From Brevundimonas sp. SGAir0440 (lineage in GTDB: Bacteria > Pseudomonadota > Alphaproteobacteria > Caulobacterales > Caulobacteraceae), in contig NZ_CP039435.1 of the NCBI RefSeq assembly GCF_005484585.1, forward strand, positions 682,001 through 746,000: 64,000 bases of DNA, given 5' to 3'. Every line of letters starts with the position of its first letter. Within the stretch, counting starts at the first letter, position 1. The position numbers and the translations under genes are program-made. Shown piece after piece: positions 1 to 9,486 of the stretch. The notes beneath the pieces were generated by a model. The model was not told the DNA's origin. It ran no database searches and saw nothing but the letters and a program-made list of their open reading frames with translations.

Positions 1-3000
1 GTCGCGCACCGTGCTGGCGTCGCCGAGGTTCAGACGCCGAAGGAATTTGCGGACCTCGCGCCGCAGTTCCTTCTTGTAGCCGTCCATGAAAAACCACGAC
101 GGCTGGCTAGCCTGCGCCTGGGCGTAGAGGTCTCCGATCTCCACGGCGACGGCATGGATCGCCGCGTGGTCCGCGTCCGTGACGTGCGGCTCCATGATCC
201 GCAGAATCGCGAAAGCGCGCTTGTCCATTCCCAGCTCGGCATGGGCCCCGGCCTCGGCTTCGATCCCGCCCGTCAGGTCTTCGAAGTCCTTCAGTCCCTC
301 GGCGGCGGCAATCTGGCCTTCTTCGAACCGGCGGATGATCTCCAGCACACGTTCAGAGAAGCGGCCATATTGGGCGGGGTTCTTGTCCACGAGTTCGCGG
401 GTGACCCGCTTCAGTTCGGCGGCCTTCCGAACGAATGCTTCGTGCAGTTCTTCGTCCGGTTTCCCTTCAGTATCGAAGTCGCCCTTGAACTCGGGGTCCG
501 TGATGTTCCGAAGGCGGACGGTCGTCGTCAGGCCGGTGGCCCGGACGTGCTCCTCCAGCATGTCTTTGATCTTGCCCGAGTAGGTCAGGTGATCGAGGCT
601 CTCGTCCTTGGTGATCGCCTGTTGGGCCAGCCGCAGGAAAGTCGCGGCCCATTTCATATCCTCGGTGAAGTCGAGGATCGCCGGATCGGGCGACAGGTCG
701 CCATAGGTCCGCACGAAGTGGCGGCCCAGCCGCAGAAGCTCGAACCAGTCGTCCTCACGACCATCGGCCACCAGCTTCTCAATGGCGTAGGCGGCGGCCT
801 TCTCGTCCATGCCGTCGAGGCCGAGCAGCCGCCGCTGGCGCATGAACTCTGCGTGGGTCTTCCGCAGGTCGCGGCGCAGCACGTCGAGGTCGCGCAGCGC
901 GTTCTGAACGTCGTCGGCGCGGTAGGAGGACAGGGCGTCGTCGAGGTGTTGGGTGACGCCGATGTAGTCCACGATCCGACCGTGCGGCTTGTCGACCGTC
1001 GAGCCGTCCGGTCGCTTGATCGAGCATGTGCGGTTGGTGCGCGCGATGGCTTGAAGCAGCCCATGCTCGCGCAGCGGCTTGTCCAGATACATGACGTGCT
1101 CGTTGGGCGCGTCGAAGCCGGTCAGCAGCTTGTCGCAGACGATCAGGAAGCTCGGCTCATCGCCGCTGCCCTTGAAAGCCTTCTTGGCCGCCTTCTCCCC
1201 GTCTGCATCAAGGTAATGGGCGCGCAGTTCGGCACGGACGGCTTCGATGTCCGCATCCTCGCTCGGCTTGTCGTCCTCTTGGCTCTTGGAGAAAACGCAC
1301 GCGATCATCCGCTCGGCCTTAGCCGCCGCGTCCGCCTCCGCCATGCCGTCCTTCACCAGATCAGAGGCAATTACCCCGGCCAAGGCCAACCGGTAGAGCA
1401 CGACCGACTCGCGGTCGATGGCGACGATCTGGGCCTTGAACCCGTCCGGGCGACAGGTCTCGTTGAAGTGCTCCCGGATGTCTCGCGCGATCAGCCGGAT
1501 GCGCTCCGGGTGCTTGGCGATCAGCGCGAGGCTGACACCCTTTTGCTTCAGCTTCTCGCGCTTCTCGTCGGACAGATCGACGAACCAGCGGTCGAACAGG
1601 ATGTCGATCTCGGCCTCGTTGATCGACCATTCGGTTTTCCGGCCCTCGTAGAGGATAGGCACGGTGGCACCGTCGCGCACGGCGTCGTCGATCCCGTATT
1701 TGTCGAGGTAGGTCTCCCCCGCCTCGCTGAAGCGGGCGTAGGTGTCCTTGTCGGCCTTTTTGATCGGGGTGCCTGTGAAGCCGAAGAATCGAGCGTCCGG
1801 CAGCGTCGCCTGGAGGAAGGCGCCAAGGTCTTTCTCTTGGGTTCGGTGGCACTCGTCCACCAGCACAATCCAGTCCTGCGAGTTTGGGATCGACTCCTTG
1901 GAGCCCTGGAACTTGAAGATGGTCGAGAGCAGGATTTGACCCGAGCCGCCGCGCGCCACCGCCTCGCGCAACGCCTTCACATCTCCCGCTTGCTTCGGGT
2001 TGGGCAGACCGCAGGCGACGAAGGTCTTGGATATCTGATCGTCCAGATCAATGCGGTCGGTCAGGACGAGGATGTTCGGGTTCTGGAGCGTCGGCGCGTT
2101 CAGCGTCAGATGAGTCTTCAGCTTCAGGGCGAGGAAGACCATCGTCAGGCTCTTGCCCGAGCCTTGGGTGTGCCAGATCAGGCCCTTCTTTTTGGTCCCC
2201 TCGGCCACGCGGTTCACCGCCTTGTTGACGGCCCGGAACTGCTGATAACGGCAGACCTTCTTGATCCGTCGTCCGGTGTCGGGATCGCTTTCGAAGACGA
2301 TGAAGTGGGCCAGCAGGTCCAACAGCCGGGAAGGTTCCAGCAGACACCACAGGTCTTTGGTCAGATCGTCAGCGAACTCGTCGCGTGAGCGCGGCCACGG
2401 GTCGGGCCACGGGGCGTAGAACTTCGCCGGGGCGCCGGTCGCGCCATACAGCGTCGCCATGCCATCTGTGACGATGCTGAGGGCGTTAGGGTAGAACAGG
2501 CGCGGGATGTCGCGCTCATACTGCTTGATTTGCTCGAATGCCTGACCGGAACGATCTGCCGCCTTCAGCGGGCATTTCGCCTCAACTACGACCAGCGGGA
2601 TGCCGTTCACGAACACCACCAGATCGGCGATGCGCGACCGCTGCGCCTCGACCTTGAACTGGCGCACGACGTGGTAGCGGTTCCTATCGGGCTGCTTGAA
2701 GTCGATCAGGGCGACCGGCCTGTCCTTGGCCTCTCCCTTCAGCCGCCGGGAATAGGCGCCGCGCAGTCGCCGCTGCCATTCCTCATTGTCAGACAGAGTG
2801 GACAGGTCGCTGTAGATCGCCTCCGCATCCTCGGCGCCCAGCCCTTCGTTCAGAGCCTGAAGGGCCTCGACCAGCACCGGCTTCAGCAGGACGCGGTTCG
2901 CCTCCTGCCGCATCAGCATCGCCGCCTCGTGATGAAGTGCGACGTAGCGCATGGCGGTCAGGGCATCGAGCGCAGGCTTCTCGGCGAGGCGGTATTCGCT

Positions 3001-3003
3001 CAT
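1..3003 (-). CDS. hsdR: Type I restriction enzyme R subunit HsdR, C-terminus cut by window edge
   Basis: This is the ATP-dependent translocase and endonuclease subunit of a type I restriction system. The reading frame is open from ATG at 3003 to base 1 (1001 codons, no stop), so only the extreme C-terminus is missing. In order one sees an N-terminal nuclease domain ending in a PD-(D/E)xK-like VVVEAK near residue 140, Walker A HTQGSGKS near 280, a DECH box near 380, GFTGTPI, and a helicase C-terminal part with LLTGFDAPNEHVMYLDKPL. The start overlaps the hsdS stop as ATGA, giving the order hsdM-hsdS-hsdR in one operon. It looks intact. Confidence 0.95.
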   Translation of the reverse strand, partial: MSEYRLAEKPALDALTAMRYVALHHEAAMLMRQEANRVLLKPVLVEALQALNEGLGAEDAEAIYSDLSTLSDNEEWQRRLRGAYSRRLKGEAKDRPVALIDFKQPDRNRYHVVRQFKVEAQRSRIADLVVFVNGIPLVVVEAKCPLKAADRSGQAFEQIKQYERDIPRLFYPNALSIVTDGMATLYGATGAPAKFYAPWPDPWPRSRDEFADDLTKDLWCLLEPSRLLDLLAHFIVFESDPDTGRRIKKVCRYQQFRAVNKAVNRVAEGTKKKGLIWHTQGSGKSLTMVFLALKLKTHLTLNAPTLQNPNILVLTDRIDLDDQISKTFVACGLPNPKQAGDVKALREAVARGGSGQILLSTIFKFQGSKESIPNSQDWIVLVDECHRTQEKDLGAFLQATLPDARFFGFTGTPIKKADKDTYARFSEAGETYLDKYGIDDAVRDGATVPILYEGRKTEWSINEAEIDILFDRWFVDLSDEKREKLKQKGVSLALIAKHPERIRLIARDIREHFNETCRPDGFKAQIVAIDRESVVLYRLALAGVIASDLVKDGMAEADAAAKAERMIACVFSKSQEDDKPSEDADIEAVRAELRAHYLDADGEKAAKKAFKGSGDEPSFLIVCDKLLTGFDAPNEHVMYLDKPLREHGLLQAIARTNRTCSIKRPDGSTVDKPHGRIVDYIGVTQHLDDALSSYRADDVQNALRDLDVLRRDLRKTHAEFMRQRRLLGLDGMDEKAAAYAIEKLVADGREDDWFELLRLGRHFVRTYGDLSPDPAILDFTEDMKWAATFLRLAQQAITKDESLDHLTYSGKIKDMLEEHVRATGLTTTVRLRNITDPEFKGDFDTEGKPDEELHEAFVRKAAELKRVTRELVDKNPAQYGRFSERVLEIIRRFEEGQIAAAEGLKDFEDLTGGIEAEAGAHAELGMDKRAFAILRIMEPHVTDADHAAIHAVAVEIGDLYAQAQASQPSWFFMDGYKKELRREVRKFLRRLNLGDASTVRD

Positions 3004-4097
3004 GCGGGCACTCTGACGCGGCCGGAGAGGAGGTCTGACGCGATATGCTGGCGAAGCGCGCGAGCCTGTTCGAAGGTCACATTGGCAGCGGACCGAGCAT
3101 TTTCCATTTCTGAAAGGGTGGAAGCCACCTCCATTCTCACCTCACGCGATGGCCAGCCTGTTTCATAATCGACGATATTCGCCTTTTGTGTATGGACGAG
3201 GGCCGAAGCTCCATGCGCCTCCTCTTCGATCTGTTTGGTCAGTCGGAGCAGGGAGAAGTAGAGAAACTGGGCGTCAGATTTCGATGTCGGGACAACTTTC
3301 CATGTATGGTAGTTTAGCAACCCCTCTGGCCCTTTCCAGATGTGCGGGCCGAACGATGTGCCTCGGCTTCCGGACCAAGCGAACAAAAGCTCTCCAGTGC
3401 CCACCCTTATCTTCGGATTATATGCGCCGGAGTAGAAGTTGAACTCGGTGCCGCCGTTGAGATTCTGAATGCGAATGATGGGTAGGCCGGTGCTTTCCCA
3501 TTCGTGAGGTTTAAAGCCTCGGCCGTTGATGAACTCGGCTACTTGGCCAAGGCGCGTCTTTGGCCAGTCAGCTGCGTCACCATCCAACATCTCGCCCAAG
3601 GATGCTCTGAAAACCGAGTTCGCAGCGTGCCTCGCCCTATCGGCAGCTTGCAACACATCGTGCACAGAGCGAAGCACCTCGGCGATCCGCCGCTGCTCCT
3701 CCAGCGGAGGGACGAGAATAGGCTGGACGTAAGCCTTGTCCCGGTTCAGGCCGGGCACCCCGGTCGCTTCGTTCAACTCGGATAAGCGGGCGTGTTCCAG
3801 CGTAGCCGCCAGCCAATCGAAATCAGCTGCCACGCGAGGAACGACGAAGTAAGTCGTGTCGATTGGCCAGAACGGGCCTGTCGTGACAGTCACCGATCCA
3901 GCCGTTCCCTTGCGACCGACAACGATGCCGCGCTTGTTCACGAGCGCAACGGAATGCTGGCCGCATACCCCATTTGAGCCGTAGACGGGGATCGGGCCCG
4001 GTGCGCGCGCGGAGGCCGAAAGAGCGCGGCCGTATTCCAAGCGGATCACGTCGCCGAGTGTGGCCGAACTCCATCCATCCGGCACCTCACCCGACAT
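3000..4097 (-). CDS. hsdS: Type I restriction-modification specificity subunit HsdS
   Basis: This subunit sets the DNA target of the HsdM/HsdR complex. The 365 residues hold two target-recognition halves. The first begins VPDGWSSATLGDVIRLEYG and closes with the conserved VPPLEEQRRIAEVLRSV helix; the second begins WPKTRLGQVAEFINGRGF. It is at the short end for the family but shows both halves and both helical spacers. It overlaps the end of hsdM by 11 bp and the start of hsdR by 4 bp, so the three are translationally coupled. Base composition in the target domains is less GC-rich than in hsdM and hsdR, as is common for specificity genes exchanged between strains. The target sequence cannot be read from this. 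Confidence 0.93.
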   Translation of the reverse strand: MSGEVPDGWSSATLGDVIRLEYGRALSASARAPGPIPVYGSNGVCGQHSVALVNKRGIVVGRKGTAGSVTVTTGPFWPIDTTYFVVPRVAADFDWLAATLEHARLSELNEATGVPGLNRDKAYVQPILVPPLEEQRRIAEVLRSVHDVLQAADRARHAANSVFRASLGEMLDGDAADWPKTRLGQVAEFINGRGFKPHEWESTGLPIIRIQNLNGGTEFNFYSGAYNPKIRVGTGELLFAWSGSRGTSFGPHIWKGPEGLLNYHTWKVVPTSKSDAQFLYFSLLRLTKQIEEEAHGASALVHTQKANIVDYETGWPSREVRMEVASTLSEMENARSAANVTFEQARALRQHIASDLLSGRVRVPA

Positions 4098-5586
4098 AGC
4101 CGAGCCTCTTGAGGTGGCCGAACATCACCACCTCGGCCTCGTTGCGCTTGGCGATCAGGTCTTTCAGCTTGGCCACCTCGGCGGCGACATCCACCGCCTC
4201 GCTGTCCGCACCGGTCTGAACGTAGCGGCTGATGTTCAGGTTGAAGCCATTGGCTTCGATCTCATCGACCGGCACCACACGCGCCAGCTTCTCGATGTCG
4301 GCGAAACCGTGGAAGGCGTCGGCCAGCGTCCGCACATCGGCGTCGGTCAAATGGTTCTGCGCTTTGCCCGGCGTGAAGGTGGCGTCGCCGTTGATGACCA
4401 GCACCTTGCCCTTCCGCTCGGCGGGCTTGGTCTTGCGGATGATCATGATCGCCGCCGGGATGCCCGCGCCATAAAACAGGTTGGGCGCCAGCCCGATCAC
4501 CGCCTCGATGATGTCGGCCTTCAGCATGGCCTCACGGATGCGACCCTCGGCGCCGCCCCGGAACAGCACCCCGTGTGGCACCACCACGCCCAGCATGCCG
4601 TCGTCCTTCAGCGAAGCGACCATGTGTTGGACGAAGGCGAGATCGCCGTAGCCCTTGGGCGGCACGCCATATTGGTCACGACCGAACGGATCGCCATTGG
4701 TCCAGACCTCGTGGCCCCAGACCTTCTGTGAGAATGGCGGATTGGCCAGCACGCGATCATAGGCGCCGACGCCGGGCGTGAACTCCTGCGCGCGCGGATC
4801 GTATCGCTTGGGGTCAAGGAGGGTGTCGCCCTTGGCGATGAAGGCGTCGTCGATGTCGTGGAGGAACAGGTTGATCTGGGCGATGGCCCAGGTGTCGAGT
4901 TCCTTCTCCTGCCCGTAGAGGGACAGGCTGCGCGGGTCTTGGCTCTTGTCCTTTAGGTGCTGGGCGGCCTCCAGCAGCATGCCGCCCGAGCCGCAGGTGG
5001 GGTCGTAGATCGACATTCCCGGCTGGGGATCGAGGCATTCGACGATCAGCTTCACGACCTGCCGGGGCGTGTAGAACTCGCCGCCCTTCTTGCCCGCGCC
5101 CTCGGCGAACTGCTCGATCAGATACATGTAGGCGTCGCCCAGCATGTCGGGCGGCACGTCGCTATTCCGCAGTCGATGCTTCTCGAAGTGGGCGAGCAGC
5201 TTCTCCAGGCGGGCGTCGGGGAAACGCTCTTGGTTCGCAAAGTCCACGTCGCCGAACACGCCCCGCAGACGCAGGTTCGCGTCTTCCAAGGCCGCGAAAG
5301 CGTTGTTCAGATGCTGGCCGATCTGGGTGGCGTGCTTCCTGACCTCATTCCAATGATGCTGCGGCGGAACGTGGAAGCGGTGCTCGTCAGGATCAGCCGC
5401 CTCCTCGCGGTCGCCGGTCTCGGCCAGCAATACCTCGAACTCCTCATCCCACACGTCGCAGAGGCGCCGGTAGAACAGCAGGGCGAAGATGTAGTCCTTG
5501 AACTTCCCCGCATCGACGTGACCCCGCAGGATATCCGCCGCCTGCCACAGGTGCCGCTCGAGTTCCGATTGCGTAAATGTGGCCAC
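4087..5586 (-). CDS. hsdM: Type I restriction-modification N6-adenine methyltransferase HsdM
   Basis: This is the methylase subunit that modifies adenine in the host target, using S-adenosylmethionine. The 499 residues contain an N-terminal helical HsdM domain (about 5-150), the SAM-binding motif YDPTCGSGGML near 194-204 and the catalytic NPPF at 282-285, all of standard spacing. The start is GTG at 5586, preceded by a GGGGG purine stretch. It is the first gene of the operon and no gene lies upstream on this strand for about 75 bp, so the promoter should be in 5587-5660. The protein appears complete and active. Confidence 0.96.
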   Translation of the reverse strand: MATFTQSELERHLWQAADILRGHVDAGKFKDYIFALLFYRRLCDVWDEEFEVLLAETGDREEAADPDEHRFHVPPQHHWNEVRKHATQIGQHLNNAFAALEDANLRLRGVFGDVDFANQERFPDARLEKLLAHFEKHRLRNSDVPPDMLGDAYMYLIEQFAEGAGKKGGEFYTPRQVVKLIVECLDPQPGMSIYDPTCGSGGMLLEAAQHLKDKSQDPRSLSLYGQEKELDTWAIAQINLFLHDIDDAFIAKGDTLLDPKRYDPRAQEFTPGVGAYDRVLANPPFSQKVWGHEVWTNGDPFGRDQYGVPPKGYGDLAFVQHMVASLKDDGMLGVVVPHGVLFRGGAEGRIREAMLKADIIEAVIGLAPNLFYGAGIPAAIMIIRKTKPAERKGKVLVINGDATFTPGKAQNHLTDADVRTLADAFHGFADIEKLARVVPVDEIEANGFNLNISRYVQTGADSEAVDVAAEVAKLKDLIAKRNEAEVVMFGHLKRLGYVG

Positions 5587-5662
5587 CTAGTTTCCCCCGT
5601 ATTCAACCCTTGAATCCTCAGGGAGCTGGCGGGTCAAGCCGTTAGGATATCAGGCGACCGCG

Positions 5663-6607
5663 TCACCGCGTCACCAAACCGGCGTAACGAACAACCAGTT
5701 GCCGGGCCTCCTGCATCGCGACCTGGTGGCGTAGTTCTCCGGATGCACTGGACTGCTCCAGCTCTTTTGCGCACGAGTAGAGCGTCTGTCGCAAGTCGCC
5801 GGCGATCGCTTCGTCAATTCCACAGCCGTCCATCATCTTGGGAGAAGCCAGGTTGTTGAGGGCCGACGGATGACCTCCTCGTGCCGCACGGCTGAACCAG
5901 TGATGCGCCCCCAACCAGTTTGCTCGGGTGAACTCTCCTGGATGGATCGTGTATTTGCGGGCCCGCCCAAACGACATGCGGTGCCCCACGGCATTCTCAT
6001 CACCGTGACAGCCGGCCACAGCCCGCTCCCAAGCCGTGACTTCATCCAGTTCCGTGCAGTCGAGGAATGCGTCAATTTCAAGCGGTTCGAGGTCATTGAG
6101 GGTGGTGAGTTCGATGATCCCCCGACGCTCCGGCTTCGCCCTTATGAACGCTGGCATATCTCTCGTGGTGAGCACTACCTTACTGATGCCGATGCCGACC
6201 GATGCCACATGCTGGTCGGGCCGTCCGACGAGGATTGTGCGACCGTCGCCATGCATGACCGTTATGATCTCAAAGGGGACCCAATCGCCTGGAGCTGCTT
6301 CGGGCGGCGGGCGAGTGGGCACCTTCGTCGCGGCGCCAGCGACCCCCGCGATCACTGAGCGCGTCTCGCCCCGATCCATGCAGGGATGCTTGGGCCATGG
6401 CCATCCCAATGAGTCGAAGTAGACCGAACCGCCGTTCTCAGAGCGGTAAAAGTACACGCCTACTCCACAAACCGGGCAACGGGCGTTCGGGTTGACGAAC
6501 TGGACGCGGTGTTCGTCCGGAGCTGAACTGACCAACGGCACCGCATAGGACATGCCGCCCCAGCCGCAGTTGCAGCGAGATGAGTGGTTCCAAGCGTTAC
6601 AGGCCAT
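5663..6607 (-). CDS. Hypothetical protein with N-terminal Cys-rich zinc-binding segment
   Basis: 314 residues. I chose the ATG at 6607 over the upstream start at 6802 because a GGGGAG ribosome site lies just before it and the N-terminus then begins with the Cys/His-rich segment (MACNAWNHSSRCNCGWGG, then CPVCG, then WPWPKHPC), a likely zinc site. This N-terminal block recurs in unrelated uncharacterised bacterial proteins; that is recollection, not a search. The remainder has no recognised fold; a WLGAHHWFSRAARGGHPSALNNLA stretch resembles a Sel1/TPR-like helix pair. It follows the restriction operon on the same strand but is upstream of it, so co-transcription is possible. Function unknown. 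Confidence 0.7.
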   Translation of the reverse strand: MACNAWNHSSRCNCGWGGMSYAVPLVSSAPDEHRVQFVNPNARCPVCGVGVYFYRSENGGSVYFDSLGWPWPKHPCMDRGETRSVIAGVAGAATKVPTRPPPEAAPGDWVPFEIITVMHGDGRTILVGRPDQHVASVGIGISKVVLTTRDMPAFIRAKPERRGIIELTTLNDLEPLEIDAFLDCTELDEVTAWERAVAGCHGDENAVGHRMSFGRARKYTIHPGEFTRANWLGAHHWFSRAARGGHPSALNNLASPKMMDGCGIDEAIAGDLRQTLYSCAKELEQSSASGELRHQVAMQEARQLVVRYAGLVTR

Positions 6608-6710
6608 CGACACTCCCCTAATTTCCGAATGCCAGTGAAGGCCGGAAAGGCTCCGGACACAACTGGGAGGTGATTGGCCTTGCGTGCTCCCGAGGCCGCT
6701 AAATATCCCT

Positions 6711-6989
6711 ATGCAGATACTCAACTTCTTTTCAGGCCGGGCAGAGTCAGGTTTCGCCGATTGGGATACCGGCTGTCCGCACAAAGTCATCCTAACTCTC
6801 AACCCGTCGGTCGAAAGCGATGCGGCGGAGATCGAGACCGCTTCAGGCTGGCTGAGCCAACCCGGTCGTCGGGGAGCCGCAAAGCGGAAAATCCATGACG
6901 CAACGGGGCAGGTGGAGTTCGCATTCGAGTCTGATGCCGACGCGTTTGAGTTCGCATGCAGCTTCGGAAGTCATGGCCGTCGGGCCTAG
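6711..6989 (+). CDS. Small hypothetical protein
   Basis: About 92 residues if it starts at ATG 6711 (MQILNFFSGRAESGF); a longer start at 6684 is possible. No domain recognised. The sequence is mixed and soluble-looking, with an acidic aromatic C-terminal part (VEFAFESDADAFEFACSFG). It is divergent from the zinc-segment gene at 5663-6607 across a roughly 100-bp gap and lies in an accessory region. Reality as a gene is moderately likely. Confidence 0.4.
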   Translation: MQILNFFSGRAESGFADWDTGCPHKVILTLNPSVESDAAEIETASGWLSQPGRRGAAKRKIHDATGQVEFAFESDADAFEFACSFGSHGRRA

Positions 6990-7046
6990 GCCATCAAGAT
7001 ATTGATTTAATTGACAAAATTACTGCTTTATACTAAAGCGCAGGTG

Positions 7047-8120
7047 ATGTCCCGCTGCGCAAGAGAGCCTCTCCCTATCTCCTCCCCTTGGGCCCTTGCT
7101 GCTATTCGGGAATTAGGCGCGAATTTCCTGGCGTGGGTGCTGTGCGAAGCTGGGATGGAACGCCGGCAGGTCGTATTCGCCCTTTCGGCGCATGGTTGGC
7201 TCGATCATCCCGAAGCGATTGTTGCTCAACTCGCTCCGGCACGATTGCATGAATCGCGGGCCGCTCTTTCTGAACTTCTGATCACCCACGATCTGCGTGG
7301 CTTGGCACGCGCAGCCTTCGGACATTGTCCGGACGGCTACCTGGGCGGGCTCCGCCGGTTGGGGCCAGACGCATTTTCACTTCCGGAAACGTACGAAAAA
7401 TATTTCGCGCTGTTCGCCGACCCGGCTTTGCGGCACCGCCGAAAAGTCGCCCAGCATCTCGGCTGCTTGACCGAGGCAAAGATTGAAATGCTGCTGGAGA
7501 TCGATGCCGCGCTCCTCCACGTGGGATTCTTCGCGCGGCTGTCGTCGCTCGAAGAGGTGAGGGCGATCAACTCCGCCTTGGCGGCGGTCCGTTCGGTTTC
7601 TGATCGCGAGCACGAGGCCGCACTTGTCGCTGCCGCGACGGATGGAGGGGAAGACCGGAAGGTTGAGCAGTTCATCACGGCTTGGATTAAACGTTGTCGA
7701 TTTCCAGGTTTGCCGTTCGAGGCCGATCCGGCGCACGGGGTCTTTCCGATCCAGGATGCTGGGCGGCTCCTGATGAAGTCGATCCAGTACCGGAACTGCG
7801 CTCGCGGCCTGCACCGCGTCGTTGACGCGATCGCCGGGAGGTCGGCGTACGTTGTCTATGAACCGAATGGCCTGCCTACTGCGATGGCTTTGCTCTACCG
7901 ACTGACGAACGGCGGATGGCTCGTAGAGGGTGTGTATGGCGTGAGTAACTCGCGGGTACCTGCGGAAGTACAGAGGCCCTTTCGGGCTTGGCTGGAGTCC
8001 CGCGGTGTGACGAGCCTGGACCGTCCAAAGCTAGCGGCTGAGTGGAAGACGGTACTCGGTCTCGTGGGTCAATCCAGGTGGGCCGAACTGGAACCGGAGC
8101 ACGACCTATTGCCAGCCTAA
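7047..8120 (+). CDS. Hypothetical protein with PcfJ-like C-terminal pattern
   Basis: 357 residues from ATG 7047; an in-frame TTG at 7011 would add 12. The N-terminal two thirds are helical and unrecognised. The C-terminal part (RLLMKSIQYRNCARGLH, then YVVYEPNGLPTAMALLY, then GWLVEGVYGVSNSRV) follows the pattern of PcfJ-type accessory proteins on mobile elements: a conserved asparagine-cysteine, a short-loop beta segment, then a glycine/asparagine turn. This assignment is by pattern only. It stands alone in the island, with a long non-coding stretch downstream. Confidence 0.65.
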   Translation: MSRCAREPLPISSPWALAAIRELGANFLAWVLCEAGMERRQVVFALSAHGWLDHPEAIVAQLAPARLHESRAALSELLITHDLRGLARAAFGHCPDGYLGGLRRLGPDAFSLPETYEKYFALFADPALRHRRKVAQHLGCLTEAKIEMLLEIDAALLHVGFFARLSSLEEVRAINSALAAVRSVSDREHEAALVAAATDGGEDRKVEQFITAWIKRCRFPGLPFEADPAHGVFPIQDAGRLLMKSIQYRNCARGLHRVVDAIAGRSAYVVYEPNGLPTAMALLYRLTNGGWLVEGVYGVSNSRVPAEVQRPFRAWLESRGVTSLDRPKLAAEWKTVLGLVGQSRWAELEPEHDLLPA

Positions 8121-8993
8121 AGGATCACGCGCTCCACGCCCTTGGCGCGGCCCGCTCCTTGGCCGTCTCTTCCGCTCGCGATGCTCGCTCCCTAGCCGAC
8201 CTGCGGAAAATCCTAAATGCGAAGCGAAGCAATCAAATCACTCATCCGGTGGAAGTGACACCTTTATCCCCCCCCTCCAATACGACTTCACGAGGAGAGG
8301 TCATATTGGAAGGGGGGAGTGCGAGTTCTCATCCGTATGGATTTTCAGAACCTATTGAATAGTCACGTCGCGGATTCTGATCCGCGCAGGTGGTTTCCCG
8401 AGACCCTGCTCTGCGACTGCTTCCCCGTCCTCACACCGCGTTGTGCTGTGTCGGCCAGCGTGGATAGCGCAGGAGTGGCGTTTGTTTGGGTCCCATCCGA
8501 AGATGTCCCGTGTAGCCTTCAACTCTTTGCGCATCGCTTCCGATCTCGGTGATCGTAGGAACGAAACGGTTAGACGCCTGTGCGGCGCCAGCCTCCGATC
8601 TAGTCCATTCAACCGAACCGATCGGAGCGACAGGTCGCAGATGTCGCTGCGGAGCCTGTCGTCTTGCTCAATGCTCTTTCGCCCATAGGCGGAGGGGCCG
8701 TTACTCCAGTCGTGTGGTTTCCCCGACGCTGGATGTCCGCCTCTTTGCCCACCCTGGCACGCTGTCGGTTCCGAATCCGATCCACGCTTCGCGAGGGGAG
8801 GGCCCGCATCTACTCCCTGGATGACTATGTGGCTCGAATGTCTGTGAAAACGAGACTCCAAGAAGAATGCCAGATCGCTGAGCACTAGTCATTATTTATT
8901 TTCAAGGAAATGCAGGTACTTTAATTTTGCTTATCCATATCTGGATGGGTTAATATCTAGTTCTAGGCAATCAAGCCCACGGACATTTTGATA
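8121..8993 (+). other. Long stretch without a convincing gene
   Basis: About 870 bases. Open frames here (for example 8443-8688 forward and 8352-8885 reverse) have arginine/serine-rich, low-complexity translations and no ribosome site, so I do not call them. The only clear structure is the inverted repeat at 8269-8317. The last 100 bases are AT-rich and probably carry the promoter of the gene at 8994. It may be debris of former island genes. Confidence 0.5.
8269..8317. repeat. Inverted repeat: hairpin with C6/G6 base
   Basis: CCCCCC (8269-8274) and TCCAATA (8276-8282) pair with TATTGGA (8304-8310) and GGGGGG (8312-8317). Only the opposed bases 8275/8311 mismatch, and the loop is 21 bases. 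There is no T-run after it on either strand, so it is not a standard intrinsic terminator. It could be an RNA structure, a recombination site or a protein site. Confidence 0.6.
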
Positions 8994-9257
8994 GTGAATA
9001 ACTACTTCCGTTATGACTGCGCACTAAACATTGCCGGTTTCTATGTAGTTCTTCTTTGGGACCCTGATTATTCTGATACTTCACCTTGGAGTGTTCGAGC
9101 CATGTCAAAAGATGAGGCGATTCAGCGTGCGCGAGCAGATTGGCATGCATGGTTGAAAGGTGATGATGATGAAGACGACTGCGAGTCGAACAAACTCGAT
9201 GATCCAGAGGTATTCAAAGTTTACGCGAACAGTTGGATAGGTGAGCGGATCGACTAA
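8994..9257 (+). CDS. Small acidic hypothetical protein
   Basis: 87 residues from GTG 8994 (an in-frame TTG lies at 8988). It starts VNNYFRYDCALNIAGFYVVLLWDPD, has a SKDEAIQRARADWHAWLKG helix, then a very acidic DDDEDDC run. Base composition is clearly more AT-rich than the surroundings, pointing to transfer from elsewhere. A perfect GC-rich hairpin follows about 50 bp downstream. No function recognised. Confidence 0.55.
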   Translation: MNNYFRYDCALNIAGFYVVLLWDPDYSDTSPWSVRAMSKDEAIQRARADWHAWLKGDDDEDDCESNKLDDPEVFKVYANSWIGERID

Positions 9258-9305
9258 TTTCCCAGAACGGTGGAACGCTATCGCTGGGATTTGTTGGAAG
9301 ATGGT

Positions 9306-9332
9306 CCGCCGGCGCCTCAAGGGCGCCGGCGG
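9306..9332. terminator. GC-rich 11-bp perfect hairpin after the small acidic gene
   Basis: CCGCCGGCGCC (9306-9316) pairs perfectly with GGCGCCGGCGG (9322-9332) around a 5-base loop. No T-run follows, so it could be a weak terminator or an mRNA 3'-end stabiliser for the gene ending at 9257. Confidence 0.5.
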
Positions 9333-9486
9333 GTCTGGTAGCCGAGTAGCTGGACCGCCGGCCCAACCTTGCGGGCGTAACAAAATCCCGCCCGCACAAT
9401 CTTCTCTCCGAGCCCGGCGTACGGGCATCCGTTCAGGACAGCCGGGCGTGTCAGCAATCATGTGAATGAGTCACGCGAGTTGGGCG

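Noticed and set aside
154-2388. 744-codon forward open frame
   Set aside because: It is antisense to hsdR, whose domains are all readable; low-complexity translation typical of GC-rich antisense frames.
8352-8885. 177-codon reverse ORF
   Set aside because: Arginine/serine-rich, no ribosome site, no domain, likely chance frame.
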